Shown piece by piece: positions 16,410 through 24,762 of a DNA stretch of 35,948 nt. The notes below the pieces were generated by a model, which saw only the letters and a program-made list of their open reading frames with translations, did no database searches and was not told the origin of the DNA. The position numbers and the translations under genes were made by a program. How positions within the stretch are numbered: position 1 is the stretch's first letter; the number at the start of each line of letters is the position of its first letter. The DNA is from Candidatus Moraniibacteriota bacterium (GTDB lineage: Bacteria; Patescibacteriota; Minisyncoccia; Moranbacterales; GWC2-37-73), in assembly GCA_013336225.1 (NCBI GenBank), contig JAAXUC010000001.1, positions 1-35,948 of the forward strand, given 5' to 3'.

Positions 16410-17375
16410 TTAGAGTGAAACAATAAAGATGTCTAGAGCAAGGATGGGGTCGACTTTGCCGGTTTTGGCAGCAAAGTCAATTTCGGCCAAGTCGCGGAGC
16501 ATTTGTTTGGTTTTGGCTTCGGAAAGATTTCGAATTTGGGAAAGGGATTTTTGCACAACATAGGGATGAAGGCCGGAGGCTTGCGCAATTTGTGGGGCGC
16601 TGGTCATGCCTTGCCAATAAAAATCCCCAATCTTGAGCAAGGTGCGAATTTGATAGGTATACATGGAGAGCACATAGAAAACATCTTCTCCTTTGGCGAT
16701 TTGTTCATGAAAAAGGGTCAGGGCGCGCGCTTTGTTGCCAGCAGTGAGGGCTTCAATGGTTTCAAACATGGTGGAATCGATTTTTGATTTCACCAACAGG
16801 ATGATATCTTGCTCAGAGATTTCTTTGCCATCTGTATAATTGACCAGCTTGGTTATTTCATTGCTAAGAATGTATAAATCGCTGCCAGTTGCAGCCAAAA
16901 GCATATTCAGGGCGCTTCTGGAAAAAGAAGCTTCAGGCGAGAGCGTTTTGGCAAAATCAGTGGCCCAAGTGGCAAGCTGAGTGCCTTCCAGGGAAACAAA
17001 TTCCTGTTTTTTGGCAGTCTTGAAAAGAAATTTATAGAGTGCTCCATTTTTTTTGGGGCTGCCAGCTTCAAAAAAAATGACAACCGTGTCAGGATCTTTT
17101 TCGATGGTTGCGTCAGTTTTAAACGTTGCTAAAATTTCTTTTTGCTGCTCTGGGGAACCTTTAGTCATGCTATTTTTGATGAGTACGAGTTTCTTGTTGG
17201 AAAAAAGTCCTTGGGCTGAAAAAATGTTGGTCAGAGGTTGGATTGAAGAAGCTTCTCCATAATCAAGAACGCTCAGGTCTGTGCCTGAGCTGTTCTTTTG
17301 CAAAAAACTATTTTTAAGGTCGCTGAATTTTTCCAGGCAGCGGAAAGAGTCAGTACCATAAAGAAAAAGTATCAT
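16410..17375 (-). CDS. holA: DNA polymerase III delta subunit
   Basis: 321 residues. The N-terminus (ILFLYGTDSFRCLEKFSDLK) and following region (NIFSAQGLFSNKKLVLIKN) match the clamp-loader delta fold. The middle has LYILSNEITKLVNYTDG and a lid-type helical part with TMFETIEALTAGNKARALTL. It opens the beta clamp as part of the clamp loader. Its ATG lies 4 bp after the DUF3048 stop, so the two are cotranscribed leftward. No SD is seen. Confidence 0.92.
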   Translation of the reverse strand: MILFLYGTDSFRCLEKFSDLKNSFLQKNSSGTDLSVLDYGEASSIQPLTNIFSAQGLFSNKKLVLIKNSMTKGSPEQQKEILATFKTDATIEKDPDTVVIFFEAGSPKKNGALYKFLFKTAKKQEFVSLEGTQLATWATDFAKTLSPEASFSRSALNMLLAATGSDLYILSNEITKLVNYTDGKEISEQDIILLVKSKIDSTMFETIEALTAGNKARALTLFHEQIAKGEDVFYVLSMYTYQIRTLLKIGDFYWQGMTSAPQIAQASGLHPYVVQKSLSQIRNLSEAKTKQMLRDLAEIDFAAKTGKVDPILALDIFIVSL

Positions 17376-17379
17376 ATTT

Positions 17380-18483
17380 TTATGCAGCTGGCGTCCATCT
17401 TAGAGCCTGGCCCGGATCAATGATGTCAACCCAAATTTGACCTGGAACGAATTTAATTTCTTGTCCTTGCTCATCTAGAAAGGTGAGCTTGCTGTTGATT
17501 TTGGTCTTATCTTTCTTCCAGGTTCCTTTGTATTGCTGCCCATTCATATAAAAGAAAGCTGAGCCTGAATCTGCTTGATCAAACCATGGATCTCCGATTT
17601 GAACATTGACATATTGTTCTCCAACCTTGATTGGAGCAGCATCAGCGATCATGACCACAATGTTTTTTGGGGCAATTTTCTCTTTGTTGTTTCGGTCAGT
17701 GTCGGCCACGCCTCCCCAGGTGCGGAAATATGAATTGCTGGCCTTGTCGTAGTCATATTCTGCATCAAATGGTTTTGCATAGGCAACGCGAAGGTTTCCT
17801 CCACTGGGACGTTGATCAAGAGCGGCATCTTCTTGATGAGGATAGCCAGCAAATTTGTTTTCCATGCTATAGCCAAAAGCTTTGGCACCCTCAATTAAGC
17901 TGGCAAATTTTGCATAGCCGGTGTCAACTCCACGCATGTTGCCGCTGGCTTCTTTGCGGAAACAATATTTTCCTGAAGATTTCCCAGCATCATCATTGCA
18001 GTTCATGTCATCAATAATGCCACTGCCAAGAACTTCTTTGAATTGTTCAATATCTGCTCGTCCCCAGTGAACATAGATCGAGTCAAGACTTTTGGCAAGG
18101 TGAACGAAATCATGGCGAGCACTGCGCAAGGAACCAACTTCTTCTGGATTATTGCAACCATAAACTCCCATCAGGCGAGTGATGCTGCCATAGACGGCGA
18201 CCATCTCAACCACCATGTCGGCTTGAGAAAGGCCAGCTAGTGGCCTGGCGGCGACATCGGCTGGTTGCATCACAGCAAAGGAGCGACCATTCCAATTGTC
18301 ACAAGCGACACCGGAAATCGGACTGACATTGCCAATGTTGGCTGGGCCACTTGGTTTTTCGGTCGTGCCATTGAGTTGAATTTGTTTCACGCTGACACTC
18401 TTTTTTCCTTTAGTGAGATAAAATCCAATCCCAACGACGATTGCGGCTACAAGCACAATTAAACCAATTTGTTTTCTAGACAT
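17380..18483 (-). CDS. DUF3048 (YerB-like) envelope protein
   Basis: 367 residues. A single N-terminal helix (about residues 5-23) anchors a large outer domain. DUF3048 features: NWNGRSFAVMQPADVAARPL, QADMVVEMVAVYGSITRLMG, VGSLRSARHDFVHLAKSLDS and, near the C-terminus, GTWKKD with the PGQIWVDIIDP strand. The family is widespread in Firmicutes and Patescibacteria with no firm biochemical role. A lipobox is absent, so the anchor is a plain signal anchor. Leads the DUF3048-holA pair; a word-repeat stretch lies upstream (18500-18566). Confidence 0.88.
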   Translation of the reverse strand: MSRKQIGLIVLVAAIVVGIGFYLTKGKKSVSVKQIQLNGTTEKPSGPANIGNVSPISGVACDNWNGRSFAVMQPADVAARPLAGLSQADMVVEMVAVYGSITRLMGVYGCNNPEEVGSLRSARHDFVHLAKSLDSIYVHWGRADIEQFKEVLGSGIIDDMNCNDDAGKSSGKYCFRKEASGNMRGVDTGYAKFASLIEGAKAFGYSMENKFAGYPHQEDAALDQRPSGGNLRVAYAKPFDAEYDYDKASNSYFRTWGGVADTDRNNKEKIAPKNIVVMIADAAPIKVGEQYVNVQIGDPWFDQADSGSAFFYMNGQQYKGTWKKDKTKINSKLTFLDEQGQEIKFVPGQIWVDIIDPGQALRWTPAA

Positions 18484-18499
18484 AGACGTGATTCTAATC

Positions 18500-18566
18500 C
18501 GCTAATAAACACTAATCTACTAATTACGAATTCGCGATTCGTGGATTGGCATTTATTCGTGGATTT
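18500..18566. repeat. AT-rich word repeat upstream of the DUF3048 gene
   Basis: Contains CTAAT three times about 8-10 bp apart (from 18502) and ATTCGTGGATT twice (18537-18547 and 18555-18565). No coding sense is evident; it fills most of the 98-bp gap between mutM and the DUF3048 start. Confidence 0.5.
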
Positions 18567-18581
18567 GTATGACTTTATTAT

Positions 18582-19406
18582 TTATTTTTGGCAGGCTGGG
18601 CAATGAAAAGTGCTTCGCTGCTCAACGATGTTCTTTACGATTATTGTATCACAGGAAAGGCATTTCTTGCCAGCTTTTCCATAGACTTTAAGATGATTTT
18701 GGAAATTGCCTTTTTGGCCCTTGGCATCGCGATAATCGCTAATGGATGTTCCACGCAGCTTGATGGCTTTAGTTAAGATACTGAGAGTTGATTTGTATAG
18801 CGCTTGGATTTCTTTTTTGTTGAGACTTTCAATTTTTCGCAAGGGATTTAATTTGGCATCATAGGGAATTTCGCAGGCATAGATGTTTCCAATTCCAGCG
18901 ATGAGCGTTTGATTCATGAGTACACTTTTAATGTTCTTATTCTTCTTGCTTAAAATTATTTTTTCAAAATTTTGCAGCGTGAAATCTTTGGCAAATGGAT
19001 CAAGACCCTTGGTTTTTTTGATTTCTAAAAATCTTTTTTCATCAACCAATTCAAGAGTCGCAAATTTGCGAATGTCATTAAAGTTCAATTGGCCATTTTT
19101 TTGTAAATAAAAAACATGATGCAGATGTTTTTCGGGGAAGATTTTAGCTGTTAGCTTTTGGCTTTTAGTTAATATGAGCTTTCCAGTCATTTTCAAATGC
19201 AGCAAAATAAAAGTGCTATTTTCCAATTCAATGACAATATTTTTACTGAGTCTTTGAATACTTTTAATTTTTTCGCCAACGATTTGTTTTTTTAAATTCG
19301 CAGTCTTAATGGCTTTTTCAAAATCAGACCAAAAACCGATGATAGTATCACCGGTCAATATTTGTAAGTCATTAACAACTGTTTGTACTTCTGGAAGTTC
19401 AGGCAT
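18582..19406 (-). CDS. mutM: Formamidopyrimidine-DNA glycosylase (Fpg/MutM)
   Basis: 274 residues from the ATG at 19406, chosen because mature Fpg must expose Pro2 (MPELPEVQTV); the longer frame to 19436 would bury it. It has the catalytic P-E pair, the HLKMTGKL segment with the beta-hairpin Lys, the H2TH region (LMNQTLIAGIGNIYACEI) and a C-terminal zinc finger (CLSC...CPAC). It removes oxidised purines such as 8-oxoG and nicks the strand. The loop after HLKMTGKL carries KSQKLTA, encoded by a 17-bp word also present inside tsaE. Confidence 0.96.
   Translation of the reverse strand: MPELPEVQTVVNDLQILTGDTIIGFWSDFEKAIKTANLKKQIVGEKIKSIQRLSKNIVIELENSTFILLHLKMTGKLILTKSQKLTAKIFPEKHLHHVFYLQKNGQLNFNDIRKFATLELVDEKRFLEIKKTKGLDPFAKDFTLQNFEKIILSKKNKNIKSVLMNQTLIAGIGNIYACEIPYDAKLNPLRKIESLNKKEIQALYKSTLSILTKAIKLRGTSISDYRDAKGQKGNFQNHLKVYGKAGKKCLSCDTIIVKNIVEQRSTFHCPACQK
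19152..19168. repeat. Intragenic repeat word inside mutM
   Basis: TAGCTTTTGGCTTTTAG. It is identical but for one base to 24989-25005 inside tsaE. On the coding strand both are read in the same frame, giving KSQKL. Confidence 0.65.
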
Positions 19407-19414
19407 ATTTGAGT

Positions 19415-19510
19415 AGCTTATTAGCTTGTTAGGCATTAGCTTTTTAGGATTTGATTCGCAGTTTTAAATATGTTTTCTGAAAAGCTAATAAGCTAATGCC
19501 TGATAAGCTG
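19415..19510. repeat. AGCTTA/AGGCATTAGC word repeat between polA and mutM
   Basis: Two arms, 19415-19446 and 19480-19510, are built from the same words in opposite orientation: AGCTTATTAGCTT and AGGCATTAGCTT. The word GCTAATGCCT also stands just before yebC (35640-35649). The whole 106-bp gap carries no gene. Confidence 0.6.
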
Positions 19511-19512
19511 TC

Positions 19513-22218
19513 CTAGATCTCTCCCCAGTTGTCTCCAATTTTTGCATCAACAATAAGGGGCACGGCAAGGGGATAGACATTTTCCATCACTTCTTTCAAT
19601 TTTTTGGCTGCCATTTCGGCTTTTTCATTTTTCACTTCAAGAATGATTTCATCGTGCACTTGCAAGATCATTTGAACGTCGCTGTCGCCTGCAAAGGCGC
19701 GAGCGGTGCCGATCATGGCTAACTTCATGATGTCAGCTGCCAAGCCTTGAATCGGCATGTTGATGGCCATTCTTTCAGCTCCAGCTGCCACTTGAAAATT
19801 TGGTGAGTTGATTTCATGCAAATTTCGTCTTCTGCCAAGCAACGTTTCCACATATCCATTAGTGCGCGCCAATTCGCGCGTTTCTTTCATGTATGAAGCC
19901 ACGCCGGAAAATTTTTCCATATAGGCGTTGATGAATTTCTGTGCATCTGAGCGATCGATTCCTGCTGATTGTGAAAAGCCAAAAGAGCTCATGCCATAGA
20001 TGATGCCGAAGTTCAGAGCTTTGGCGCTGGAGCGCATTTTTTCCGTAACTTGTGAAAGCGTGACGCCATTTATTTGGGCGGCTGTGATTTTGTGAATGTC
20101 GTCGCCTCGATGAAAAGCTTCAATCAGTTTCTTGTCTTTGCTGACATGAGCCACACAGCGAAGATCAATTTGGGAATAGTCAGCGCCAACCAATTTGCAG
20201 CCTTCTTTGGCAACGAAAGCTGTCCGCAAAAATTGTCCCAATTCAGTTTTAATGGGAATGTTTTGCAAATTTGGTTCAGTCGAGGAAAGCCTTCCAGTGG
20301 CAGTCACTGCTTGGTTGAAGGTGGTGTGAATGCGGGAGTTTTGGTCAACCAATTTTGGAATGGCATCCAGATAGGTTGTTTTCAATTTGAAAAGTTCGCG
20401 ATATTCTTCGATTTTTTCAATGATTTTGTGTGAATCGCGAAGCTTGGCCAGTTCAGCTGCAGCAGTGGAAAGTCCTTTTTTGGTTTTTTTGATGTCAGCA
20501 GTGGAAAGACCCATGGTGACGAAAAGAATTTCAGAAAGTTGTGAAGGGGAATTAATATTAAATTCTTTGGTGGCCATTTCATAGATGGATTTTTCCAGAT
20601 TTTTGAGAGTGGTGGTGATTTTTTCTGAAATACCTTTGAAAATGACAGTGTTGAGTTCGATGCCAGTCAATTCCACTTGGGCCAGGATTTCCACCATCGG
20701 CATTTCCATTTGTGAGAAAAGTGTTTCCAATGTGCCATCAGTGAGGCCAGCGCTCTTTTGCTCAGCACTGATTTCCATAATTCTTTTTTCCAAAACAACT
20801 TTCAATTTCAGGGCGTAGTCAGCTTTTTGGCAAACAATGTTTATGCCCAGTTTTTCATCTTCAGGATCAGCTACAAGCGAAAGTTGTCCTTTGGATTTTT
20901 TTTCAAAAACAATTTCTTCGCCAAGCTCGGAAAAAACAATTTTTTCCAATTCCAGTTTTTCTCCCGGGTTGAGAACATAGGCAGCCAGCATCGCATCGAA
21001 AGAGATTCCTTGCAAGATGATTGCTTCGCGCGCAAGTTGCTTGTAAATCAGTTTCAAATCCCAGCCAACTTTTTTGATGTCAGCATTTTCCAAGATTTTT
21101 TTCAATTCGCCAAAAGAAGAGAGGAAAGTTGGGAAAAAAGTGGCGCGTCCTGTTTTCCAAGAGATTGCAATTCCGCTCAGTTTTTCTTCACTAACTTCAG
21201 TTGCAAGGGAAATCTCAGTTGCATTGGAAAATTCCAAAAGCAATTCAGCTGAATTTTTTTCCTCAGCAATTGTATACTTAAAATCCTTCACGCCGCTGTT
21301 TTCTTTTTTAATCTCTACGCTTTCTGATTGCTCTCCTGAGCCAGGCAGTCTTTTAATGAGACTGAAAAAATTTAGTTCAGAAAAAAGCTTCACAATTGTT
21401 TCGCGATCAAAATCATGCAGCACTGCTTTTTCCAGCTCAAACTCAATAGGCACTGCAAGATCAATAGTTGCCAAATCTTTGCTCAAAAAAGCCAAGGCTT
21501 TGTCGCGCTCAAGCTTGTCTTTCACGGCGCCTTTGAGCTCGCCAATATTCTCATACACACCTTCAATGTTGTGATATTTTTGCAATAGGGTGGTGGCAGT
21601 TTTTTCTCCGATGCCTTTCACTCCTGGAATGTTGTCAGATGGATCACCGCGCAGGCCCTTATAATCAATCATTTGCGCTGGAGAAAAACCATAACGCTCA
21701 AAAACTTTCGCTTCGTCATAGAGATGCGAATCAGAAAGGCCACGACGCATGGTGTAGACCTTGGTGGAATCATTCACAAGTTGCAAGGTATCCATATCGC
21801 CAGTGACGATGATTGTTTCAACATCTTCCTTGTTGGCTTTGATTTGGGTGGCAATTGTTCCAATCAAATCGTCAGCTTCAAATCCTGCAATTTCATAGAT
21901 GGGAATATTGAAGGCTCTCACCACTTCTTTGACGCGCGGAATTTGCACATACAAATCATCGTCTCCTTTCACTCGATTGGCTTTATATTCCTCGAATTTT
22001 TCGTGGCGAAAAGTTTTGCCAGCCAAATCGAAAGACGCCACCACATAGTCAGGCTTGAATTCGGCAATCACGCTGAGCAGGGTTGAGGCAAAGCCATACA
22101 CTGCATTGACCAGCTCTCCCTTTTTGGTGGTGAAAGGTGGGAGCGCATGATATGCCCGATGAATGATGGCATTACCATCGATGAGGATGAGTTTCTTTTT
22201 GTTATTTTCTTGAGACAT
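19513..22218 (-). CDS. polA: DNA polymerase I
   Basis: 901 residues with all three Pol I regions. The 5' nuclease (about 1-290) has LIDGNAIIHRAYHALPP and GLRGDPSDNIPGVKGIGEKT. The polymerase (about 500-901) has motif A VGADYSQIDLR, motif B RSSAKALNFGIIYGMSSFGF and motif C QVHDEIILEV with His855/Asp856. The middle 3'-5' exonuclease fold seems inactive: the DxE site reads ATE and the second motif reads GWDLKLIYKQ, both missing expected acidic or Asn residues. It fills gaps and removes RNA primers. Divergent from the gene at 22354. No SD at the ATG. Confidence 0.97.
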   Translation of the reverse strand: MSQENNKKKLILIDGNAIIHRAYHALPPFTTKKGELVNAVYGFASTLLSVIAEFKPDYVVASFDLAGKTFRHEKFEEYKANRVKGDDDLYVQIPRVKEVVRAFNIPIYEIAGFEADDLIGTIATQIKANKEDVETIIVTGDMDTLQLVNDSTKVYTMRRGLSDSHLYDEAKVFERYGFSPAQMIDYKGLRGDPSDNIPGVKGIGEKTATTLLQKYHNIEGVYENIGELKGAVKDKLERDKALAFLSKDLATIDLAVPIEFELEKAVLHDFDRETIVKLFSELNFFSLIKRLPGSGEQSESVEIKKENSGVKDFKYTIAEEKNSAELLLEFSNATEISLATEVSEEKLSGIAISWKTGRATFFPTFLSSFGELKKILENADIKKVGWDLKLIYKQLAREAIILQGISFDAMLAAYVLNPGEKLELEKIVFSELGEEIVFEKKSKGQLSLVADPEDEKLGINIVCQKADYALKLKVVLEKRIMEISAEQKSAGLTDGTLETLFSQMEMPMVEILAQVELTGIELNTVIFKGISEKITTTLKNLEKSIYEMATKEFNINSPSQLSEILFVTMGLSTADIKKTKKGLSTAAAELAKLRDSHKIIEKIEEYRELFKLKTTYLDAIPKLVDQNSRIHTTFNQAVTATGRLSSTEPNLQNIPIKTELGQFLRTAFVAKEGCKLVGADYSQIDLRCVAHVSKDKKLIEAFHRGDDIHKITAAQINGVTLSQVTEKMRSSAKALNFGIIYGMSSFGFSQSAGIDRSDAQKFINAYMEKFSGVASYMKETRELARTNGYVETLLGRRRNLHEINSPNFQVAAGAERMAINMPIQGLAADIMKLAMIGTARAFAGDSDVQMILQVHDEIILEVKNEKAEMAAKKLKEVMENVYPLAVPLIVDAKIGDNWGEI

Positions 22219-22262
22219 AAAATGAAATATTTGAATAAATTGAGCCTTCTAATGGTATTTTA

Positions 22263-22290
22263 AGTATACCGCGGTGAGAGAATAATACAA
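22263..22290 (-). promoter_or_regulatory. polA promoter candidate
   Basis: On the minus strand: TTGTAT (22285-22290), a 16-bp spacer, then TATACT (22263-22268). A GGTAT...ATACC inverted repeat (22254-22270) overlaps the -10 and could be an operator. Confidence 0.45.
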
Positions 22291-22319
22291 ATAAAGGGAT
22301 TTTATATATCATAAAAGCG

Positions 22320-22340
22320 TGATATAATAATGGGTATAAT
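22320..22340 (+). promoter_or_regulatory. Promoter of the gene at 22354
   Basis: TGATATAAT (22320-22328, extended -10) followed closely by a second TATAAT (22335-22340). The first in-frame ATG (22330) lies within or before the expected transcription start, which is why the later ATG at 22354 is chosen. Confidence 0.55.
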
Positions 22341-22353
22341 GGTAGAAAAAATT

Positions 22354-23229
22354 ATGAACACTTTTGAAACTCCAGCTGCGCAAGCAGTTGGCATAACCAC
22401 AACTGATGCAAAAATAAAAAACTCTGGCATTAAGACGATGCAGGGAATTTTTGAAATGTATAAGAAAAAAAATGATAAGCTTAAAATGGCTGATTTTGCT
22501 GATGTTTATTCTGAAGAAGAAATCATGAAAGACAAAGGAAGAGTGGAATATTTTAAAAAAAGTAAGGACTATAATCAACCAACCGAACATGGGATTGTGC
22601 TGGAAAACATGTTTTGCGATTTGGTTGAGAAATATGAATGGTTTGGCAAGGGAGCAAAAGTCGTGCAATTGAGTGAATTTGATGACATGAATGCCAATGG
22701 TGCACATTGTGACGCAGTGCTGGAAATTCCCATGGAAGATGGCTTCGTGGTGCGAGTTGGCATTGATCTGACTACAGCTGTCAATTATGACGTGCTCAAT
22801 AAAAAGAAATCAAAATGTATGGATGGTGTTTTGAGTGGAAAATTATTCAGTGTGAAATATTTCAAATCTAAAGTTGATCAAACAAAAAGAAGAATTAGTG
22901 ATGTCCCAGTGTTGTTCGCTGGCATGAACAAGGAAAATCTGGAAGCTCTTTGTGCAAGCATTGCAAAACAAGAAAACACTGAAAAAGACATCGTTTCAAA
23001 GATTGACACACAATTCATGTTCTTTGATCAATTTTCAAGTCAACTTGAAAAATATGCTGATATGGCTGAAGAAAAGCATGGCCCAGATGCAGTTGTGACC
23101 ACTTGGCTGGAATTTTACAGAGAGCTTTTTGAATGGATTGCTGAAAATAAAAAAAGCCTTCGTCCAAATAATTTTGGACAGAAGGCTTCTGGCGACGAAG
23201 TGTATAAATATATCACACGTTTCGTCTAG
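22354..23229 (+). CDS. Hypothetical protein, 291 aa
   Basis: I do not recognise a family. It is a soluble, acidic/basic mixed protein without signal peptide or membrane helix. The stretch HGIVLENMFCDLVEKY, then HCDAVLEIPMEDGFVVRVGIDL, has the spacing of a PD-(D/E)xK nuclease-like core (E ... D ... (E/D)-x-K), but the Lys is Thr (IDLTT), so this is only a weak idea and any such site would be degenerate. Start chosen at 22354, downstream of two -10 elements; 22330 and 22339 are in-frame alternatives. The 3' end contains a minus-strand terminator, and its stop TAG overlaps the stop of the convergent small gene in a shared CTAG. Confidence 0.7.
   Translation: MNTFETPAAQAVGITTTDAKIKNSGIKTMQGIFEMYKKKNDKLKMADFADVYSEEEIMKDKGRVEYFKKSKDYNQPTEHGIVLENMFCDLVEKYEWFGKGAKVVQLSEFDDMNANGAHCDAVLEIPMEDGFVVRVGIDLTTAVNYDVLNKKKSKCMDGVLSGKLFSVKYFKSKVDQTKRRISDVPVLFAGMNKENLEALCASIAKQENTEKDIVSKIDTQFMFFDQFSSQLEKYADMAEEKHGPDAVVTTWLEFYRELFEWIAENKKSLRPNNFGQKASGDEVYKYITRFV
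23146..23187 (-). terminator. Terminator of the small-gene operon, inside the 22354 gene
   Basis: A 14-bp stem (AGCCTTC-GTCCAAA against TTTGGAC-GAAGGCT, one bulged A, loop TAAT). On the minus strand it is followed by TTTTTTATTTT. On the plus strand no T-run follows, so it acts on minus transcripts only. It is embedded in the coding sequence of the convergent gene. Confidence 0.8.
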
Positions 23230-23387
23230 TTGGTTATTTTGCTCATCTGCGCTTCTTTGTGGCGAGCTATGCCTCTGAGCATTACTCGTATGGCAGTTTC
23301 CTTTCCCATTTTTTCGCACAAGAGTTTGAAATCAAGTGCAATAAGGCATTTTGGATGATCTTTTTTAGATGTCTCGATATGGTGCAT
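23226..23387 (-). CDS. Small hypothetical protein, 53 aa
   Basis: Starts MHHIETSKKDHPKCLIALDF. The start is decided by a perfect SD (AAGGAGG, 23393-23399) five bases before the ATG at 23387; longer readings to a TTG at 23417 ignore it. The protein is basic and helical-looking with no membrane segment. It is the second gene of a two-gene minus-strand unit (34-bp gap after the 58-aa gene). Family unknown. Its stop overlaps that of the plus-strand neighbour. Confidence 0.72.
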   Translation of the reverse strand: MHHIETSKKDHPKCLIALDFKLLCEKMGKETAIRVMLRGIARHKEAQMSKITN

Positions 23388-23421
23388 TGCATCCTCCTTG
23401 TGTTTTCCTTGAGACAATATT

Positions 23422-23598
23422 TTATATCGTCAGACCTAAGCATGCACTGCAGGAATCATTCTCTTGATTGTTGCCTATGGCAAGATACACCTTCGTGGCA
23501 ACATCTATTCCAGCGTTTTCACGCAGAATGCCAAAATTCAACTTCACGAGACACTTTTGACCACATTTGTTGTGTTGCAAATCGCTCGAACGAGTCAT
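23422..23598 (-). CDS. Small Cys-rich hypothetical protein, 58 aa
   Basis: Starts MTRSSDLQHNKCGQKCLVKL. An SD (AAAGGAG) stands six bases before the ATG at 23598 and excludes the upstream GTG/ATG codons. Four cysteines occur as C-x3-C (NKCGQKC) and C-x2-C (SCSAC), so a small metal-binding knuckle is possible. It is the first gene behind the TTGACA promoter at 23646-23674. No known family recognised. Confidence 0.72.
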   Translation of the reverse strand: MTRSSDLQHNKCGQKCLVKLNFGILRENAGIDVATKVYLAIGNNQENDSCSACLGLTI

Positions 23599-23645
23599 TG
23601 TAACTCCTTTTCTTGAGATTGGTACCATCACTAAGATGGACTAAA

Positions 23646-23674
23646 AGAATAGCACTGTTCCGTGTCTTTGTCAA
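23646..23674 (-). promoter_or_regulatory. Consensus promoter of the two small genes
   Basis: On the minus strand: TTGACA (23669-23674), a 17-bp spacer, TATTCT (23646-23651), with TGC before the -10. Its -35 overlaps the -35 of the divergent promoter at 23668-23696. Confidence 0.8.
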
Positions 23675-23696
23675 GCTTGGCGATGGGTGATATAAT
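23668..23696 (+). promoter_or_regulatory. Promoter of the CDF transporter gene
   Basis: TTGTCA (23668-23673), a 17-bp spacer, TATAAT (23691-23696) with TGA before it. Transcription would begin near 23703, at the ATG at 23704, so the mRNA may be leaderless. Confidence 0.75.
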
Positions 23697-23703
23697 GACG
23701 CTT

Positions 23704-24711
23704 ATGAATACAAAAAACTCACATGGATCCCTGCCTGTCTTGGCGGCTTTGACTGGAAATATTTTCATTATGATCATTAAGTGGCTGGGTTTTTTTGCGA
23801 CTGGCTCTGGCGCACTTTTTTCAGAGGCGGTGCATAGCATTGCTGACGTGGTCAATCAAATTTTGCTGATGATTGGGATCAAAAAATCTCAAAGACCGTC
23901 TGATGAAGATTTTCATTATGGCTATAGCAATGAAAGATTTTTTTGGGCACTGATTTCTGCGTGCAGCATTTTCTTTTTAGGTGCAGGTGTGACGATCTAT
24001 CATGGAGTGATGGGGTTTATGCATGGAGAAAGCATCCACATCAGTTCAATTGCATTTATCATCTTGGCTGTTTCATTTGTAATTGAAGCGGGGACATTCT
24101 TGATAGCGCTGAAAGAACTTCGTTTGAAAAACAAAAAAAGAAAATGGCGAGAGACACTGGAATATGGAGATCCAACGACGATCGCGGTTTTGCTGGAAGA
24201 TGCGGTGGCAGTGCTTGGTGTTAGTGTGGCTTTTCTTAGTATTCTCTTGTCGAAAATAACTGGTAATCCGCATTGGGATGCAGCTGGTTCAATTGTGATT
24301 GGCGTGCTGTTGGGAGTGATGGCTGTTATTTTAATCAATATTAATCGGGGATTTTTGCTTAGAAAATCCATTCCGGAAGAAATTGAAGAAAGAGTGAAAG
24401 ACATCTTGGAAAGTGATCCCGCCGTTGAAAAGGTGATTGATTTCAAATCAACGGTTATTGATGTCGGATCCTATCATGTGAAATGCGAAGTTGAAATAAA
24501 CGGATCAGCCCTCATGAGAAAAATGTATCGCACAAATGATCTTAAAATTGAGTTTGCAAAAATTGATGGGGAATATGATGAGTTCCTGCGCTTTTGCGTG
24601 GACTATGCTGACCGCGTGCCGCGCTTGATTGGCACCAGAATTGATGATGTTGAAAAGAAAATCAAAGAAGAGATTCCAGAAGTGCGGCATATTGATATTG
24701 AGGTCAACTAG
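23704..24711 (+). CDS. Cation diffusion facilitator (CDF) family transporter
   Basis: 335 residues from the ATG at 23704; earlier in-frame codons (23662, 23695) lie in the promoter. About six membrane helices. The second helix has FSEAVHSIADVVNQILL and the fifth has LLEDAVAVLGVSVAFLS. The HSxAD..NQ plus ED pattern is that of the SLC30A9-like CDF branch, with a C-terminal cytoplasmic ferredoxin-like domain (about 230-335). Family members export Zn2+ or other divalent cations in exchange for protons; the metal is not predictable here. Ends 51 bp before the shared terminator with tsaE. Confidence 0.9.
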   Translation: MNTKNSHGSLPVLAALTGNIFIMIIKWLGFFATGSGALFSEAVHSIADVVNQILLMIGIKKSQRPSDEDFHYGYSNERFFWALISACSIFFLGAGVTIYHGVMGFMHGESIHISSIAFIILAVSFVIEAGTFLIALKELRLKNKKRKWRETLEYGDPTTIAVLLEDAVAVLGVSVAFLSILLSKITGNPHWDAAGSIVIGVLLGVMAVILININRGFLLRKSIPEEIEERVKDILESDPAVEKVIDFKSTVIDVGSYHVKCEVEINGSALMRKMYRTNDLKIEFAKIDGEYDEFLRFCVDYADRVPRLIGTRIDDVEKKIKEEIPEVRHIDIEVN

Positions 24712-24712
24712 A

Positions 24713-24742
24713 AAGTTTCAAGTTTATAAAGTTTATAAAGTA
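24713..24742. repeat. 9-bp-period repeat AAGTTTATA
   Basis: AAGTTTC, then AAGTTTATA twice, then AAGTAAAA. Close relatives of the same 9-bp word occur at 26066-26100 and 35569-35602. Confidence 0.65.
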
Positions 24743-24762
24743 AAAATACAGAAGTGCAAAAC

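Noticed and set aside
20758-21574. Long plus-strand ORFs opposite polA (164 and 166 codons)
   Set aside because: They are antisense to an intact polA, low in complexity and rich in Phe/Ser, as expected for a mirror of an AT-rich gene.
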